Source: Mesorhizobium sp. dw_380 (GTDB lineage: Bacteria > Pseudomonadota > Alphaproteobacteria > Rhizobiales > Rhizobiaceae). Taken from it: a stretch of DNA of 64,000 nt. Made by a program: the position numbers and the translations under genes. Below, in pieces: positions 25,880 to 34,679 of this stretch. Positions within the stretch are counted from its first letter, which is position 1. Every line of letters begins with the position of its first letter. A model generated the notes under the pieces. The model worked only from the letters and a program-made list of their open reading frames with translations. It ran no database searches and was not told where the DNA came from. Where the stretch lies: positions 159,237 through 223,236 of the forward strand of contig NZ_JAFFIW010000009.1 in assembly GCF_018588885.1 (NCBI RefSeq), read 5' to 3'.

Positions 25880-26896
25880 ATGCTGTTATCGATCCTGTCG
25901 TGGCTGCTGGCCCTGTTGTTCCTGCTGGCGGTCCTGGGGATCGCCTATCTGCTGCTGGCGACGCTGCGGATCGCGGCGAAGGCGGAAAGACTGGTGCCGC
26001 CGGTCGGAAAATTCGTCGAGGTCGACGGTCACCGCATCCACTATGTCGATGTGGGCGAGGGCAGGCCGATCGTCTTTCTGCACGGGCTTGGCGCCCAACT
26101 TCATCACTTCCGGCACACGCTGTTCGCACATTTCGGTCCGGGCTACCGGCTGATCGCGCTCGATCGACCGGGATCGGGCTATTCGAGGCGTGCGAACGGC
26201 GCCACGGGCCGGTTGCCTGAACAGGCAGCTTTGGTGCAGCGCTTCATAGCGATTTTGGGCCTGGAAAGGCCGCTGGTGGTGGGCCACTCGCTGGGCGGCG
26301 CCATCGCGCTGACCCTGGCCGTGGAACACCCCGGGGCGATTTCGGGCATCGCCTTGCTGGCGCCATTGACGCATCTTGAACCCAGGGCACGCCAGCGATT
26401 TGACCTGCTCTACATTCCCTCACGCCTGTTGCGCTGGATCATGGCTTATACCGTGGGGATACCGATGAGCCTGCGATATTCGCGGCCGACCATGGAATTC
26501 ATTTTCGCGCCGCAGGCTGTTCCGGCGGATTACATGATCGGCGGTGGTGGGTGGCTCGGGCTGCGGCCAGTCCATTTCCAGGCAACGTCCGCCGATATCG
26601 TGGCCATCGAACAGGATCTCCGCCGCATCGAGCAACGCTATGGCGAGATCGCCATGCCCGCCGGCATGCTTTTCGGAACCGCCGACCGCGTCATCGACGT
26701 CCGCATTCATGGCGAGCCGATGCAGGGCAAGATCGAAGGGCTCGATTTCGAACCGGTCGAGGGCGTTGGCCATATGCCGCAATTCGTCCAGCCGGAACGG
26801 GTCGCGGCCTTCATTCAACGCGTAGCGGCTCACGCATTTTGTGATCCGGCTTCACCGCCGCTTCACGAGGAATTCAAGGAACCATTCGGCCGATGA
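25880..26896 (+). CDS. Alpha/beta hydrolase, membrane-anchored
   Basis: 338 aa. An N-terminal hydrophobic anchor (ILSWLLALLFLLAVLGIAYLL split over about 25 residues) precedes the fold. The nucleophile elbow is GHSLGG, the acid is in MLFGTADRVID, and the His is in GVGHMPQF; FLHGLGAQLHHF holds the oxyanion HG. The substrate is unknown. Its stop is 4 bp past the first base of an overlapping ORF, but the exported gene that follows really starts at 26953. Confidence 0.83.
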   Translation: MLLSILSWLLALLFLLAVLGIAYLLLATLRIAAKAERLVPPVGKFVEVDGHRIHYVDVGEGRPIVFLHGLGAQLHHFRHTLFAHFGPGYRLIALDRPGSGYSRRANGATGRLPEQAALVQRFIAILGLERPLVVGHSLGGAIALTLAVEHPGAISGIALLAPLTHLEPRARQRFDLLYIPSRLLRWIMAYTVGIPMSLRYSRPTMEFIFAPQAVPADYMIGGGGWLGLRPVHFQATSADIVAIEQDLRRIEQRYGEIAMPAGMLFGTADRVIDVRIHGEPMQGKIEGLDFEPVEGVGHMPQFVQPERVAAFIQRVAAHAFCDPASPPLHEEFKEPFGR

Positions 26897-26952
26897 CTGG
26901 TTTGCCCCGTGTCGCACCCAAGGCGACGACGAAGACAAAACGGAGTTATCCA

Positions 26953-27237
26953 ATGTACAAGAAAGTTCTCGCAGCATCCGTTCTGACCGTTGGTCTCGCG
27001 ACATCGGCGATGGCGCAGTCGTCGGACGGCACCTATTCCAACCGTCACCATTGGTGGCTGTTTGGTAATAACGAGGAAACAACCGTTGATCCCAACACCA
27101 CCGGGAGCATCAATGCCGACCGGTCGGGATTGAACACCTCGGTCAATACCGGCGGGATCGGGCCATGTGCCCACAACACACCCGGTCCAGATGCCAATGC
27201 CGGACTGAACGTCAACGATAAATACTGCGGCAAGTAG
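26953..27237 (+). CDS. Small exported protein of unknown function
   Basis: 94 aa. Signal peptide MYKKVLAASVLTVGLATSAMA with a clear cleavage site, preceded by a GGAG site 7 bp upstream. The mature part has a HHWWLFGNN segment, a TTVDPNTTGSINAD stretch, and two cysteines in a Gly/Asn-rich tail (GPCAHNTPGPDAN and KYCGK). Probably periplasmic or extracellular. No family recognised; a disulfide between the two cysteines is possible. Confidence 0.7.
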   Translation: MYKKVLAASVLTVGLATSAMAQSSDGTYSNRHHWWLFGNNEETTVDPNTTGSINADRSGLNTSVNTGGIGPCAHNTPGPDANAGLNVNDKYCGK

Positions 27238-27344
27238 TTCAGTTCACGGGTATTTCGGCCAAGGGCAGCCAAAGGGCAATTGCCGGCCGCGGAGCGGTGT
27301 CTTCTCCAGACATCCGCGGTCGGCGCCCGGCCTTATGCCACCAA

Positions 27345-27584
27345 TCAGTCGGAAACCTCGGTCTGAGGCCGGTCACGGCCGTCGGCCAGTTCCTCGTGCC
27401 ATTTGCCCTCGGAATCCTCATACTGGATGCCGTCGGTGGAGCCTGCCACCTGCTGCTCGGCCGAAGCGATTTCGGCGGCACGCAGCGCGTCCTGGTGGGT
27501 TGGGAATGTCTCCGAGAAGGTCGAGCCGACCTTGTAGGCCCAGCCGCCGTCATGCTCGACGATCTTATAAGTCAGCTTCGCCAT
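27345..27584 (-). CDS. DUF2188-family protein
   Basis: 79 aa. The VEHDGGWAYKVGSTFSETFPTHQDALRAAEIAS core with an aromatic Gly-Gly-Trp motif and helix is typical of DUF2188, a small domain of unknown function found in proteobacteria. C-terminal residues are charged. It pairs with the DUF982 gene 27 bp upstream in the same direction. Confidence 0.8.
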   Translation of the reverse strand: MAKLTYKIVEHDGGWAYKVGSTFSETFPTHQDALRAAEIASAEQQVAGSTDGIQYEDSEGKWHEELADGRDRPQTEVSD

Positions 27585-27611
27585 AAAAACCTCCGGTTGA
27601 AATCCGTCCGC

Positions 27612-27890
27612 TCAATGCAGCCGGTCGTCGGGCAGTTTGTCGTCGGGCACCAGCACTTCCGATTCCCTGGCGGCTTCGATAAGTGCCCGGCGCGCATCCG
27701 CCGTCGAACGATAACCCTCCAGCACTTTTAGGCAAGTGTCGAGGGCATCACGATGGCGCGGACCGCGATTGAGCGGCCACACCGTCATCAGGCACTCCGC
27801 CGCTTCCTGGGTGCTGCGGATATGGCGATACTTGCCGACATGGCCGAGTTCGACCACGACCGGCGTTTCAAAGGGTTTGTTGTCCATCAT
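27612..27890 (-). CDS. DUF982-family protein
   Basis: 92 aa. VVVELGHVGKYRHIRSTQEAAECLM and W-x5-RHRDALDTCLKVLEGYRS define DUF982, found almost only in Rhizobiales. Two adjacent ATG codons (27890 and 27887) are possible starts. The copy C repeat lies 55 bp upstream. Function is unknown. Confidence 0.83.
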   Translation of the reverse strand: MMDNKPFETPVVVELGHVGKYRHIRSTQEAAECLMTVWPLNRGPRHRDALDTCLKVLEGYRSTADARRALIEAARESEVLVPDDKLPDDRLH

Positions 27891-27945
27891 GGCCGCAACG
27901 CAAAACAGCCAATTTGGTTGCGAAAATGGCCGTCGGCCTGCGCCC

Positions 27946-28036
27946 AAAAGTCGCGTCGCGTTTGCGACGCGCTTTAGGTCTTTGTTTGATGCATGTCATT
28001 GTCCCAAAACCGGATCCACTTTTGGGTGACATGCAC
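27946..28036. repeat. Interspersed palindromic repeat, copy C (inverted)
   Basis: Reverse-complement copy of the 10505 element. Reading leftwards it has ATGTCA-CCCAAAA / TTTTGGGACAATGACAT and then CTAAAGCGCGTCGC / GCGACGCG. It lies between the DUF982 start and the flavin reductase stop, both on the minus strand. Confidence 0.88.
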
Positions 28037-28129
28037 GGACGTCTCAGTAACCGCAATCGTTGCGCAGCCGGCGCGCGTTTGCCCAGCCGGTCGCACCGCC
28101 GAAAGCGCCGGCAGCGGCAGGCCGATGGG

Positions 28130-29233
28130 TCAGCTTGCCGCCTTCATCCAGTGCTCCATCGTCGTCACCGAGCGGGCGAGCTGTGGCGCCGGATAAATCT
28201 TTTCGCTGAATGTTGCGGCGGCACGCCAGCCCCAGCGCGGATCGGCGAGGAAGGCGCGCGCCAGCGCCACCATGTCGGCGCGGCCCTCGGCGATAACAGC
28301 CTCGGCCTGCTTCGGATCGTCGATCAGGCCGACCGCGCGGGTCGGAATGCCGGCGCCCTTGCGCACGGCTTCCGCCAGATGCACCTGATAACCGGGGCCG
28401 GTCGGCAATTTCTGCAACGGCGAATTGCCGCCGCTGGAGCAGCAGAGATAGGCGACGCCCTCGGCCTTCAGCGCTTTTGCCACCTCGATTGCGTCCTCGA
28501 CATCGAAGCCGCCATCGACCCAGTCCTTCACCGAAAGCCGCGTGCCAAGCATCAGCTTTGGCACCGCTTTCTTCACCGCCCTGGCAATCTCAACGACAAG
28601 ACGCATCCGGTTTTCCAGCGAGCCGCCCCAGCGGTCGGTACGCTGGTTGGACAGCGGCGACAGGAACTGGAAGATCAGGTAGCCATGCGCCGCGTGCAAT
28701 TCGATGAAGTCGAAGCCGGCGCGTTCGGCTCGCCTTGCGGCTTCCACGAACCGCTCTATGAGCTGCAGGATCTCCTCCTCTTCCAGCGCCCGCGGCACGT
28801 TCCACCCGGTGTCGTAGGCGATGGCAGAGGCCGAAACGGTCTGCCAGGGATCCTCGTCCGGCTGCAGCGGCCCGCCGCCTTCCCAAGGCTTGCGGTTCGA
28901 GGCCTTGCGGCCGGCATGGGCAAGCTGCGTGCCGAACTTGGTGCCGGGGGCGGCCACCCGCCGGGCAGCGTCGAGCGCGCGCCGCGCGGCGGCTTCATTG
29001 TCTTCGGAATAGAGGCCGAGGCAGCCATGGGTGATACGCCCGCGCCGCTCGACATCGGTCATCTCCACGGTGACCATGCCGGCGCCGGACATGGCCAGGT
29101 TCATCCAGTGGTAGAGATGCCAGTCGCTGGCCGAGCCGTCCTCTGCAGAATACTGGCACATCGGCGCGACGGCGATGCGGTTGGGGAAGGTGAGGCCGTC
29201 GAGCGTGATCGGCTGGAAAAGCGATGTCGTCAT
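28130..29233 (-). CDS. NADH:flavin oxidoreductase / old yellow enzyme (NamA/YqjM-like)
   Basis: 367 aa TIM-barrel flavoprotein. FPNRIAVAPMCQYSAEDG starts the barrel, ELHAAHGYLIFQFLSPLSN carries the substrate-binding His-Ala-Ala-His-Gly, and DRWGGSLENRMR the FMN phosphate loop. Close relatives (YqjM, NamA) reduce activated C=C bonds with NADPH. Physiological role unknown. Divergent from the Nudix gene at 29386. Confidence 0.91.
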   Translation of the reverse strand: MTTSLFQPITLDGLTFPNRIAVAPMCQYSAEDGSASDWHLYHWMNLAMSGAGMVTVEMTDVERRGRITHGCLGLYSEDNEAAARRALDAARRVAAPGTKFGTQLAHAGRKASNRKPWEGGGPLQPDEDPWQTVSASAIAYDTGWNVPRALEEEEILQLIERFVEAARRAERAGFDFIELHAAHGYLIFQFLSPLSNQRTDRWGGSLENRMRLVVEIARAVKKAVPKLMLGTRLSVKDWVDGGFDVEDAIEVAKALKAEGVAYLCCSSGGNSPLQKLPTGPGYQVHLAEAVRKGAGIPTRAVGLIDDPKQAEAVIAEGRADMVALARAFLADPRWGWRAAATFSEKIYPAPQLARSVTTMEHWMKAAS

Positions 29234-29385
29234 GAAAGCGAGCTCCAGGAGGGGTAGCCGCTATCTAGGCAGTGGATCGCCGGAGCGCCAGACACGAGAC
29301 GGTGAAACCTGTTTTTGAACCATTCGCCTGCATTGCGCAAATGCCGGTTGGCGGCTACGCCTCGACCAACAGCATGGAGACCATG

Positions 29386-29964
29386 ATGGAAGATCGCATT
29401 CGCATCCGCTCGGAGGAAATCCTCTCCGACGACTGGGCTGTCCTGAAGAAGACAGTGCTCGACTATCGCCGCCGCGACGGGCAGTGGGAGACGCAGATCC
29501 GCCAGACCTATGATCGCGGCGACGGCGCGGTGATCCTGCCCTATGATCCCCAGCGCTCGACGGTGCTTCTGGTGCGCCAGTTCCGCTATCCCGCCTACGT
29601 CACAGGCCACCGCGAACCTTTGATCGAGGCCTGTGCCGGGCTGCTGGACGAAAACGATCCGGAGACCGCCATTCGCAAGGAGGCCGAGGAGGAGCTCGGT
29701 TACCGGCTGAAGGACGTGGAGCGGCTGTTTTCGCCTTACATGAGCCCGGGCAGCGTCACCGAGCGGCTCTGGTTCTTCGTCGCCCGCTATTCGCCCGCCG
29801 ACCGCATCTCGGCCGGCGGCGGCGCGGCTGAAGAAGGCGAGGACATCGAAGTGCTGGAAATGCCGCTCGACGAAGCCCTGGCCGGCATCGCCGATGGCCG
29901 CATCATCGACGCCAAGACGATTATTTTGATCCAGCATCTGAAGCTGAACCCGATGAAGGGTTGA
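29386..29964 (+). CDS. Nudix hydrolase, NudK/ADP-sugar pyrophosphatase-like
   Basis: 192 aa. A full Nudix box begins at GLLDENDPETAIRKEAEEEL (about residues 85-104). The preceding LLVRQFRYPAYVTGHREPLIEACAG and following SPYMSPGSVTERLWFFVARYS are the GDP-mannose/ADP-sugar pyrophosphatase signature. It should hydrolyse a nucleotide sugar to NMP and sugar phosphate. The ATG at 29386 fits a GGAG site 6 bp upstream better than nearby ATGs at 29374 and 29383. Confidence 0.86.
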   Translation: MEDRIRIRSEEILSDDWAVLKKTVLDYRRRDGQWETQIRQTYDRGDGAVILPYDPQRSTVLLVRQFRYPAYVTGHREPLIEACAGLLDENDPETAIRKEAEEELGYRLKDVERLFSPYMSPGSVTERLWFFVARYSPADRISAGGGAAEEGEDIEVLEMPLDEALAGIADGRIIDAKTIILIQHLKLNPMKG

Positions 29965-30387
29965 CCAGCGCCGGCTATCTCCGGCGCTCTATCTGCGTCG
30001 GGGCGGGATAGAATGGGCGTCATCATAGCGGACCGGCTCAAACCGATGGGCGCGGGAGCGCTGCTTCGGCTGCTGAATTTGGCGCTGCTTTGCCGCCACC
30101 CCAGCCACCGCGCGTCGGTTCTTCAGGAGAATGGGTATGTACCCAATTTCGCGATCCCGGTGAGCTACACGAGAAGATCCACTGACGCAGGATTTCGGGA
30201 ACGATCCGCTTGGCTGCCTAGTCGATCTGATATCAGAGGAAGGCCTTGTAACCCTCCCGACTATTCGCGGCCATCCTTCCAACCGAATCCGATTTCTAAA
30301 AGATAAAAATTTGCCCTTTGCAATTAAGAAAACCGCAACGCGGTAACGATACTGGTTGACTGTCCAAGATGAGGATAGGGGCGGTTG
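29965..30387. other. Gene-free, AT-richer stretch
   Basis: About 420 bp with no supported gene. Open frames of 84-97 codons here have no ribosome site and no family likeness. Base composition drops toward AT in its last 100 bp (30300-30350). It precedes the membrane protein at 30388. Confidence 0.5.
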
Positions 30388-31137
30388 ATGGTCGAAGACA
30401 ATATATGGGCGGCTTCGCTCGAAGTTTACATCCGCAACTGGAAATGGGTTCTCGGATACATCGGTATGACTGGTGGGTTGGCGGTGCTCGAAAGATTCGT
30501 AAACGTCAATGCCGGAACTTCAATCGTCATCGGCGTAATGATGTCGACCTTCCTGGCTATTCCTGCACACATCGCCGTTTTGACACAGCTCGATGCCGAC
30601 CAGGTCTCCAACTGGCTGAGGGAAAGGCCTAAGGCGTTCTTCAGTTTCGTAAAACGTTGCCTGTTGCTCGGTTTCCTCGGCGTCGTAGCTCCCCTTGTGG
30701 TTGCGATTGCCATGGTCGTCGGCGGCGTCCATTCATCAGTCGCCATGCTGGCAGGGCTTCTTGTCTGGATCTTTTCCGGCATCGCTGCGTTCGCAAAATG
30801 GGGCACTATGTTGCCTGCGGTCATTGCCGACGATGATCAAACGCTTGCAGTTGCCGGCAAGCGCGGCTCCAAAGTGTTCGGCTACGCGTTTCCGCGTCTG
30901 CTCATATCGTTTGGTTTGGTCACTGTCTTATTCATAGCGGCAGTGATGCTGCTGTTCTTTCTGCTGGGTGCAGATCCAAAGAATCCAAGTACCGTCTCTC
31001 TGATATTGCCTGTCGTAGGTGCCATGATTGGCGCGTATCAAATCGTCATGACATCCGTCGTGTTGTCACGCTCCTATCTCAGAGCGCGACCGCCTGTACC
31101 ACCTGCACGCCGGACGGCATTTGCATTCGGCAGATAA
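30388..31137 (+). CDS. Multi-pass membrane protein of unknown function
   Basis: 249 aa with about six hydrophobic segments, for example GTSIVIGVMMSTFLAIPAHI, LLGFLGVVAPLVVAIAMVVGG and LISFGLVTVLFIAAVMLLFF. The start at MVEDNIW follows a GGGGCGG site. The gene uses more A/T-ending codons than its neighbours, a possible sign of recent acquisition. No family recognised, and it sits 67 bp from the 3' end of the tRNA-Leu gene. Confidence 0.75.
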   Translation: MVEDNIWAASLEVYIRNWKWVLGYIGMTGGLAVLERFVNVNAGTSIVIGVMMSTFLAIPAHIAVLTQLDADQVSNWLRERPKAFFSFVKRCLLLGFLGVVAPLVVAIAMVVGGVHSSVAMLAGLLVWIFSGIAAFAKWGTMLPAVIADDDQTLAVAGKRGSKVFGYAFPRLLISFGLVTVLFIAAVMLLFFLLGADPKNPSTVSLILPVVGAMIGAYQIVMTSVVLSRSYLRARPPVPPARRTAFAFGR

Positions 31138-31204
31138 GTCCATTTGCGTGCGTGAGCCATGGCCGGGCACGTCCGGCATATATGAAAAGGAGCATTCTTC
31201 AGAA

Positions 31205-31290
31205 TGGTGCGGACGACGGGAATCGAACCCGTACGATCAGAGATCGAGGGATTTTAAGTCCCTTGCGTCTACCAATTCCGCCACGTCCGC
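31205..31290 (-). tRNA. tRNA-Leu (UAA)
   Basis: The minus strand folds into a complete leucine tRNA: acceptor GCGGACG pairs with CGTCCGC, the anticodon loop carries TAA (ACTTAAAAT), a long variable arm is present, the T loop is GGTTCGATTCC, and the CCA end is encoded (31205-31207). It reads UUA codons. Confidence 0.97.
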
Positions 31291-31399
31291 AGGCCCGCCC
31301 TTGTCAGACGTCAGACATAAGTCGTCAAGTCGTGTTCTTGGTCATGCCTGAACGGCACCCCAGAGGAGGGGCCATGGCGATACTGGCGCGATCGCGGAA

Positions 31400-31408
31400 T
31401 TATCCACA
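31400..31408 (+). promoter_or_regulatory. Isolated DnaA-box-like 9-mer
   Basis: TTATCCACA matches the DnaA-box consensus exactly. A single box without a cluster is expected by chance about once in a window this size, so it is not proof of DnaA control. Confidence 0.3.
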
Positions 31409-31567
31409 CGGCAGGCATCGGCAAACATCTGCGCGGTGGATTTGATCCGCCAGGCCGGCGCCATCAGGCCCAACCCATCCCCCCGCCCCCTGCCGGCGTC
31501 GGCCGCTCCCACACCGCCAAGTTTGAGCCACGTGCTGCCCGTTCAGCCGTGTGACGCAGTTGGCCGC

Positions 31568-32233
31568 TCAGAACTTGTAGCTCAGATTGACGCCGACGGT
31601 GTTCAGCTTCACGTCCTGGTCGCGGTCGACGAAACCGCTGGACCCGTCATAGTGCTCGGAGCCGAAATCATAATAGCGATACTGCGCGCCGACGACGAAC
31701 TTGTCGGTCAGCGCATAGTCGACGCCGGCACCGAGGGTCCAGCCGACATTCGTGCGTGTCTCGGAGAACGCGGGACCCGCGGCTTGCGACGTCTCGATGC
31801 CGGCAAAGGCGACGCCGCCTATGCCGTAGACCAGAACGCGATCGATGGCGTATCCAGCCTTGGCATTGACCGACCCGAACCATTTGATGTCGGTGCCGAA
31901 CGTGTTCCCCGGGCCTATGTCGGCCGTGCCCTTGACCGAGGAATAGTTGAGGTCGGCTTCGGCGCCGATCACCGCCTGGTCGAACTGCCACAGCCCGGCG
32001 ACGTGCCCGCCGACGAAGCCGCCGTCGACGTCAGGCGAGACGGAAAACGGTCCGCCGTCATTTCCTGAGATATCGGACTGGCCCCAGCCATATCCCCCCT
32101 GCAGGCCAGCATAGTAGCCGGTCCAGTCGAAGCCGGGCGCGGTCATCGGCACGTCCACTGTCGCGTCGGCTGCGAAAGCCGGCACGGCCAAGGCGGTCAG
32201 GAAACCAGCACTTGCGAGCGTCAGGCGGTGCAT
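31568..32233 (-). CDS. Outer-membrane porin-like beta-barrel (Omp25/Omp31 type)
   Basis: 221 aa. Signal peptide MHRLTLASAGFLTALAVPAFA, then FDWTGYYAGLQGGYGWGQSD and repeated amphipathic beta strands ending in the outer-membrane signature NLSYKF with a C-terminal Phe. This is the 25-31 kDa porin group of rhizobia and Brucella. A GGGAG site precedes the ATG. It probably sits in the outer membrane as an eight-stranded barrel. Confidence 0.88.
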   Translation of the reverse strand: MHRLTLASAGFLTALAVPAFAADATVDVPMTAPGFDWTGYYAGLQGGYGWGQSDISGNDGGPFSVSPDVDGGFVGGHVAGLWQFDQAVIGAEADLNYSSVKGTADIGPGNTFGTDIKWFGSVNAKAGYAIDRVLVYGIGGVAFAGIETSQAAGPAFSETRTNVGWTLGAGVDYALTDKFVVGAQYRYYDFGSEHYDGSSGFVDRDQDVKLNTVGVNLSYKF

Positions 32234-32322
32234 CAAAGCTCCCGGAACGTCGATCCAGAAACGATACCTCTGGTTGAACCTAACCTGTTTTGCCGCAAAA
32301 CGGAAATCAGTTTCGGTGGCAG

Positions 32323-32535
32323 TCACGCCGGCGGGTTGCGCGTCCGGTCTTCAAGATCGCGCTGCTTTGTCGAGGTCGAAGCCAGCCGGTTGAAGGCATA
32401 TTCGGCCAGCACCGAGCCGATGATGAGAATGGCAAGGGGTGCCACCCGGGCCCAGAGCGATCGCAGGGTGAAGAATGTCAGCCCGGCCAGACAGGCGGAC
32501 AGGACGGAAATTGCGAACCGGATCGTCTGCGCCAT
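32323..32535 (-). CDS. Small two-segment membrane protein
   Basis: 70 aa with two hydrophobic segments (AISVLSACLAGLTFFTL and VAPLAILIIGSVLAEYAF) and a polar C-terminus. A GGGAA site lies upstream. It is the C-terminal piece of a much longer ORF antisense to adenine deaminase that is not itself a gene. No known family; the gene fills the gap between the porin and adenine deaminase. Confidence 0.45.
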   Translation of the reverse strand: MAQTIRFAISVLSACLAGLTFFTLRSLWARVAPLAILIIGSVLAEYAFNRLASTSTKQRDLEDRTRNPPA

Positions 32536-32706
32536 TTTTCCCAGTCCAACCGAGCCTCGATATTCCGGTACACCGTGAAGTCTAGCGTATTTGGCCGTAG
32601 CAGAGGAGAGACCCGCTCCGGCCGAACTGCATTCGGCACAATTCGACATTGCCAACTGGTCAAAACCCTGCCGGCTTGGCACAGTCGCGCAAACAGGAGT
32701 CACTTC

Positions 32707-34524
32707 ATGGCAAAGAAGCCGGCGGCGCATGCGACGAAACCCAGGCCCTGGACCGAGATGGCGACGCATCTGGTCGACGTCGCCATGGGTCGCAAGCCCG
32801 CCGATCTCGTCATCCGCAACGGCCGCTGGGTGAACGTTCACTCCGGCGAGATCATCGCCGGCACCGACATCGCCATCGCCGGCGGCCGCTTTGCTTATTG
32901 TGGACCGAATGCCAGCCACGCGATCGGCAAGGGCACCAAGGTCGTCGATGCCGGCGGGCGCTATCTGGTGCCCGGCCTCTGTGACGCGCACATGCATGTC
33001 GAGAGCGGCATGGTGACGGTGACCGAGTTCTGCCGCGCCGTCATCCCGCACGGCACCACGTCGATGTTCATCGACCCGCACGAGATCGCCAATGTGCTCG
33101 GCTTGCCTGGCGTGCGGCTGATGCATGACGAGGCGGTGGCGATGCCGATCAACGTGCATGTCCAGATGCCGTCCTGCGTGCCTTCGGCACCGGGGCTGGA
33201 ACATGCCGGCGCCGAGTTGACGGTCGCCGATGTTGCGGAAGCGATGAGCTGGGAAAACATCATCGGGCTCGGCGAAGTGATGAATTTCCCCGGTGTCGCC
33301 GCCAATGATCCTGTCATGTCGGGCGAAATCGCCGCGACGGTCAAAGCGGGCAAGACGGTGGGCGGGCATTATGCCTCGCGCGATCTCGGCCTGCCGTTCC
33401 ACGGCTATGTCGCCGGGGGACCCGAGGACGATCACGAAGGCACGCGCGCCGAGGATGCCATTGCTCGCGTGCGCCAGGGCATGAAGGCGATGCTGCGGCT
33501 GGGCTCGGCCTGGTACGACGTCGCCTCCCAGATCAAGGCGGTGACCGAAGGCGGCATCGACCCGCGCAATTTCATCCTGTGCACGGACGACAGCCATTCC
33601 GGCACGCTGGTCCATGAAGGCCATATGGACCGGGTGGTGCGCCACGCCATCCAACAGGGCTTGAAGCCGGTGACGGCGATCCAGATGGCGACGGTCAACA
33701 CGGCCCAGCATTTCAGGCTGGAACGCGAGATCGGTTCGATCGCGCCGGGGCGGTTGGCCGACCTGCTGATTGTCTCCGATCTCGCTGGAATGACCATCGA
33801 TGAGGTCTATGCGCGCGGCGTCAGGCTGGCCAAGGGCGGCAAGCTCGACATCGACATTCCGGCCTATGATTACCCGAAGACGGCGAAGAACACCGTCAAG
33901 CTCGGCAAGAGGCTCAGGGCTGGCGATTTCGATATCGTGGCCCCCAAGGGCGCCAACGAGGTGCGGGTGCGGGTGATCGGCGTCATCGAAAACCAGGCGC
34001 CGACGCGTGCGCTGGAAGCGGACCTTGCCGTCGAGGACGGACTGGTCGCCATGGATCGCCGCAACGATGTCTGCCAGATCGCGCTGGTCGAGCGTCACCG
34101 GGGCACGGGCGGCATCACCAATGCCTTCGTCTCCGGCTTCGGCTACATGAGCGATTGCGCCATGGCTTCCAGCGTGGCGCATGACGCCCACCACATCATC
34201 TGCGTCGGCACCAACAAGCAGGACATGGCTCTGGCGGTCAATCGGTTGGGGGAAATCGGCGGCGGCGTCGTGCTGTTCTCCAAGGGCCGGGAATTGGCTC
34301 TTGTCGAAATGCCGATCGCCGGCCTGATGTCGGACCAGCGGGCAGAGATCGTCGCCGCCAAGGCGGACAAACTGTCCGAGGCGATGCGCAAGATGGGCTG
34401 TTCCCTGAACAACGCCTATATGCAGCACTCGCTGCTGGCGCTGGTGGTTATTCCGGAACTCAGGATCTCCGACGTCGGCCTGATCGATGTCACGACGTTC
34501 CAGAAGGTCGACCTCTTCGTCTGA
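32707..34524 (+). CDS. ade: Adenine deaminase
   Basis: 605 aa, the usual length of the Ade family of amidohydrolases. HMHVESGMVTV gives the first metal ligands, DPHEIANVLG the next metal/acid segment, and the C-terminal half has KGRELALVEMPIAGLMSDQ and the AMRKMGCSLNNAYMQHS stretch. It converts adenine to hypoxanthine and ammonia using a binuclear metal site. The ATG has AGGAG 7 bp upstream. The stop codon falls in the left arm of an inverted repeat. Confidence 0.93.
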   Translation: MAKKPAAHATKPRPWTEMATHLVDVAMGRKPADLVIRNGRWVNVHSGEIIAGTDIAIAGGRFAYCGPNASHAIGKGTKVVDAGGRYLVPGLCDAHMHVESGMVTVTEFCRAVIPHGTTSMFIDPHEIANVLGLPGVRLMHDEAVAMPINVHVQMPSCVPSAPGLEHAGAELTVADVAEAMSWENIIGLGEVMNFPGVAANDPVMSGEIAATVKAGKTVGGHYASRDLGLPFHGYVAGGPEDDHEGTRAEDAIARVRQGMKAMLRLGSAWYDVASQIKAVTEGGIDPRNFILCTDDSHSGTLVHEGHMDRVVRHAIQQGLKPVTAIQMATVNTAQHFRLEREIGSIAPGRLADLLIVSDLAGMTIDEVYARGVRLAKGGKLDIDIPAYDYPKTAKNTVKLGKRLRAGDFDIVAPKGANEVRVRVIGVIENQAPTRALEADLAVEDGLVAMDRRNDVCQIALVERHRGTGGITNAFVSGFGYMSDCAMASSVAHDAHHIICVGTNKQDMALAVNRLGEIGGGVVLFSKGRELALVEMPIAGLMSDQRAEIVAAKADKLSEAMRKMGCSLNNAYMQHSLLALVVIPELRISDVGLIDVTTFQKVDLFV

Positions 34525-34666
34525 GTTTGTCGATATTCACGCCATGCTGGCCTGCAAGTGGCGATTTTCTGCGCTTCCGGTGCTCACGTACATTAAGTAC
34601 GCTCCGCTCCGGTTCTCGAAAACCACCGCTTTCGGCTCAGCCTGACCTGATTCTCAACAAACTCAG
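34521..34666. repeat. Inverted-repeat element overlapping the ade stop codon
   Basis: Terminal 10 bp arms CTGAGTTTGT (34521-34530) and ACAAACTCAG (34657-34666) are perfect inverted repeats. The left arm contains the ade stop codon. The middle carries a GCTTCCGGTGCTCACGTAC stretch and a following TTAAGTAC palindrome. The unit resembles a repeat I recall from Mesorhizobium, but this is the only copy here. Confidence 0.65.
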
Positions 34667-34679
34667 GCTAATGTTCTTC

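Noticed and set aside
27914..29257. A 447-codon plus-strand ORF over the old yellow enzyme gene
   Set aside because: Shadow ORF; includes the repeat and no conserved motif.
30013..30306. Overlapping 97-codon ORFs on both strands before the 30388 gene
   Set aside because: No ribosome site, low-complexity basic translation, no family likeness.
31400..31408. Perfect DnaA-box sequences at 31400-31408 and 22082-22090
   Set aside because: About 0.5 exact matches are expected by chance in 64 kb for this 9-mer on both strands; no cluster, so no origin is claimed.
32323..34428. A 701-codon ORF antisense to adenine deaminase
   Set aside because: Same GC-bias artefact, except that its last 70 codons start with a good ribosome site and may form a small membrane protein, listed separately.
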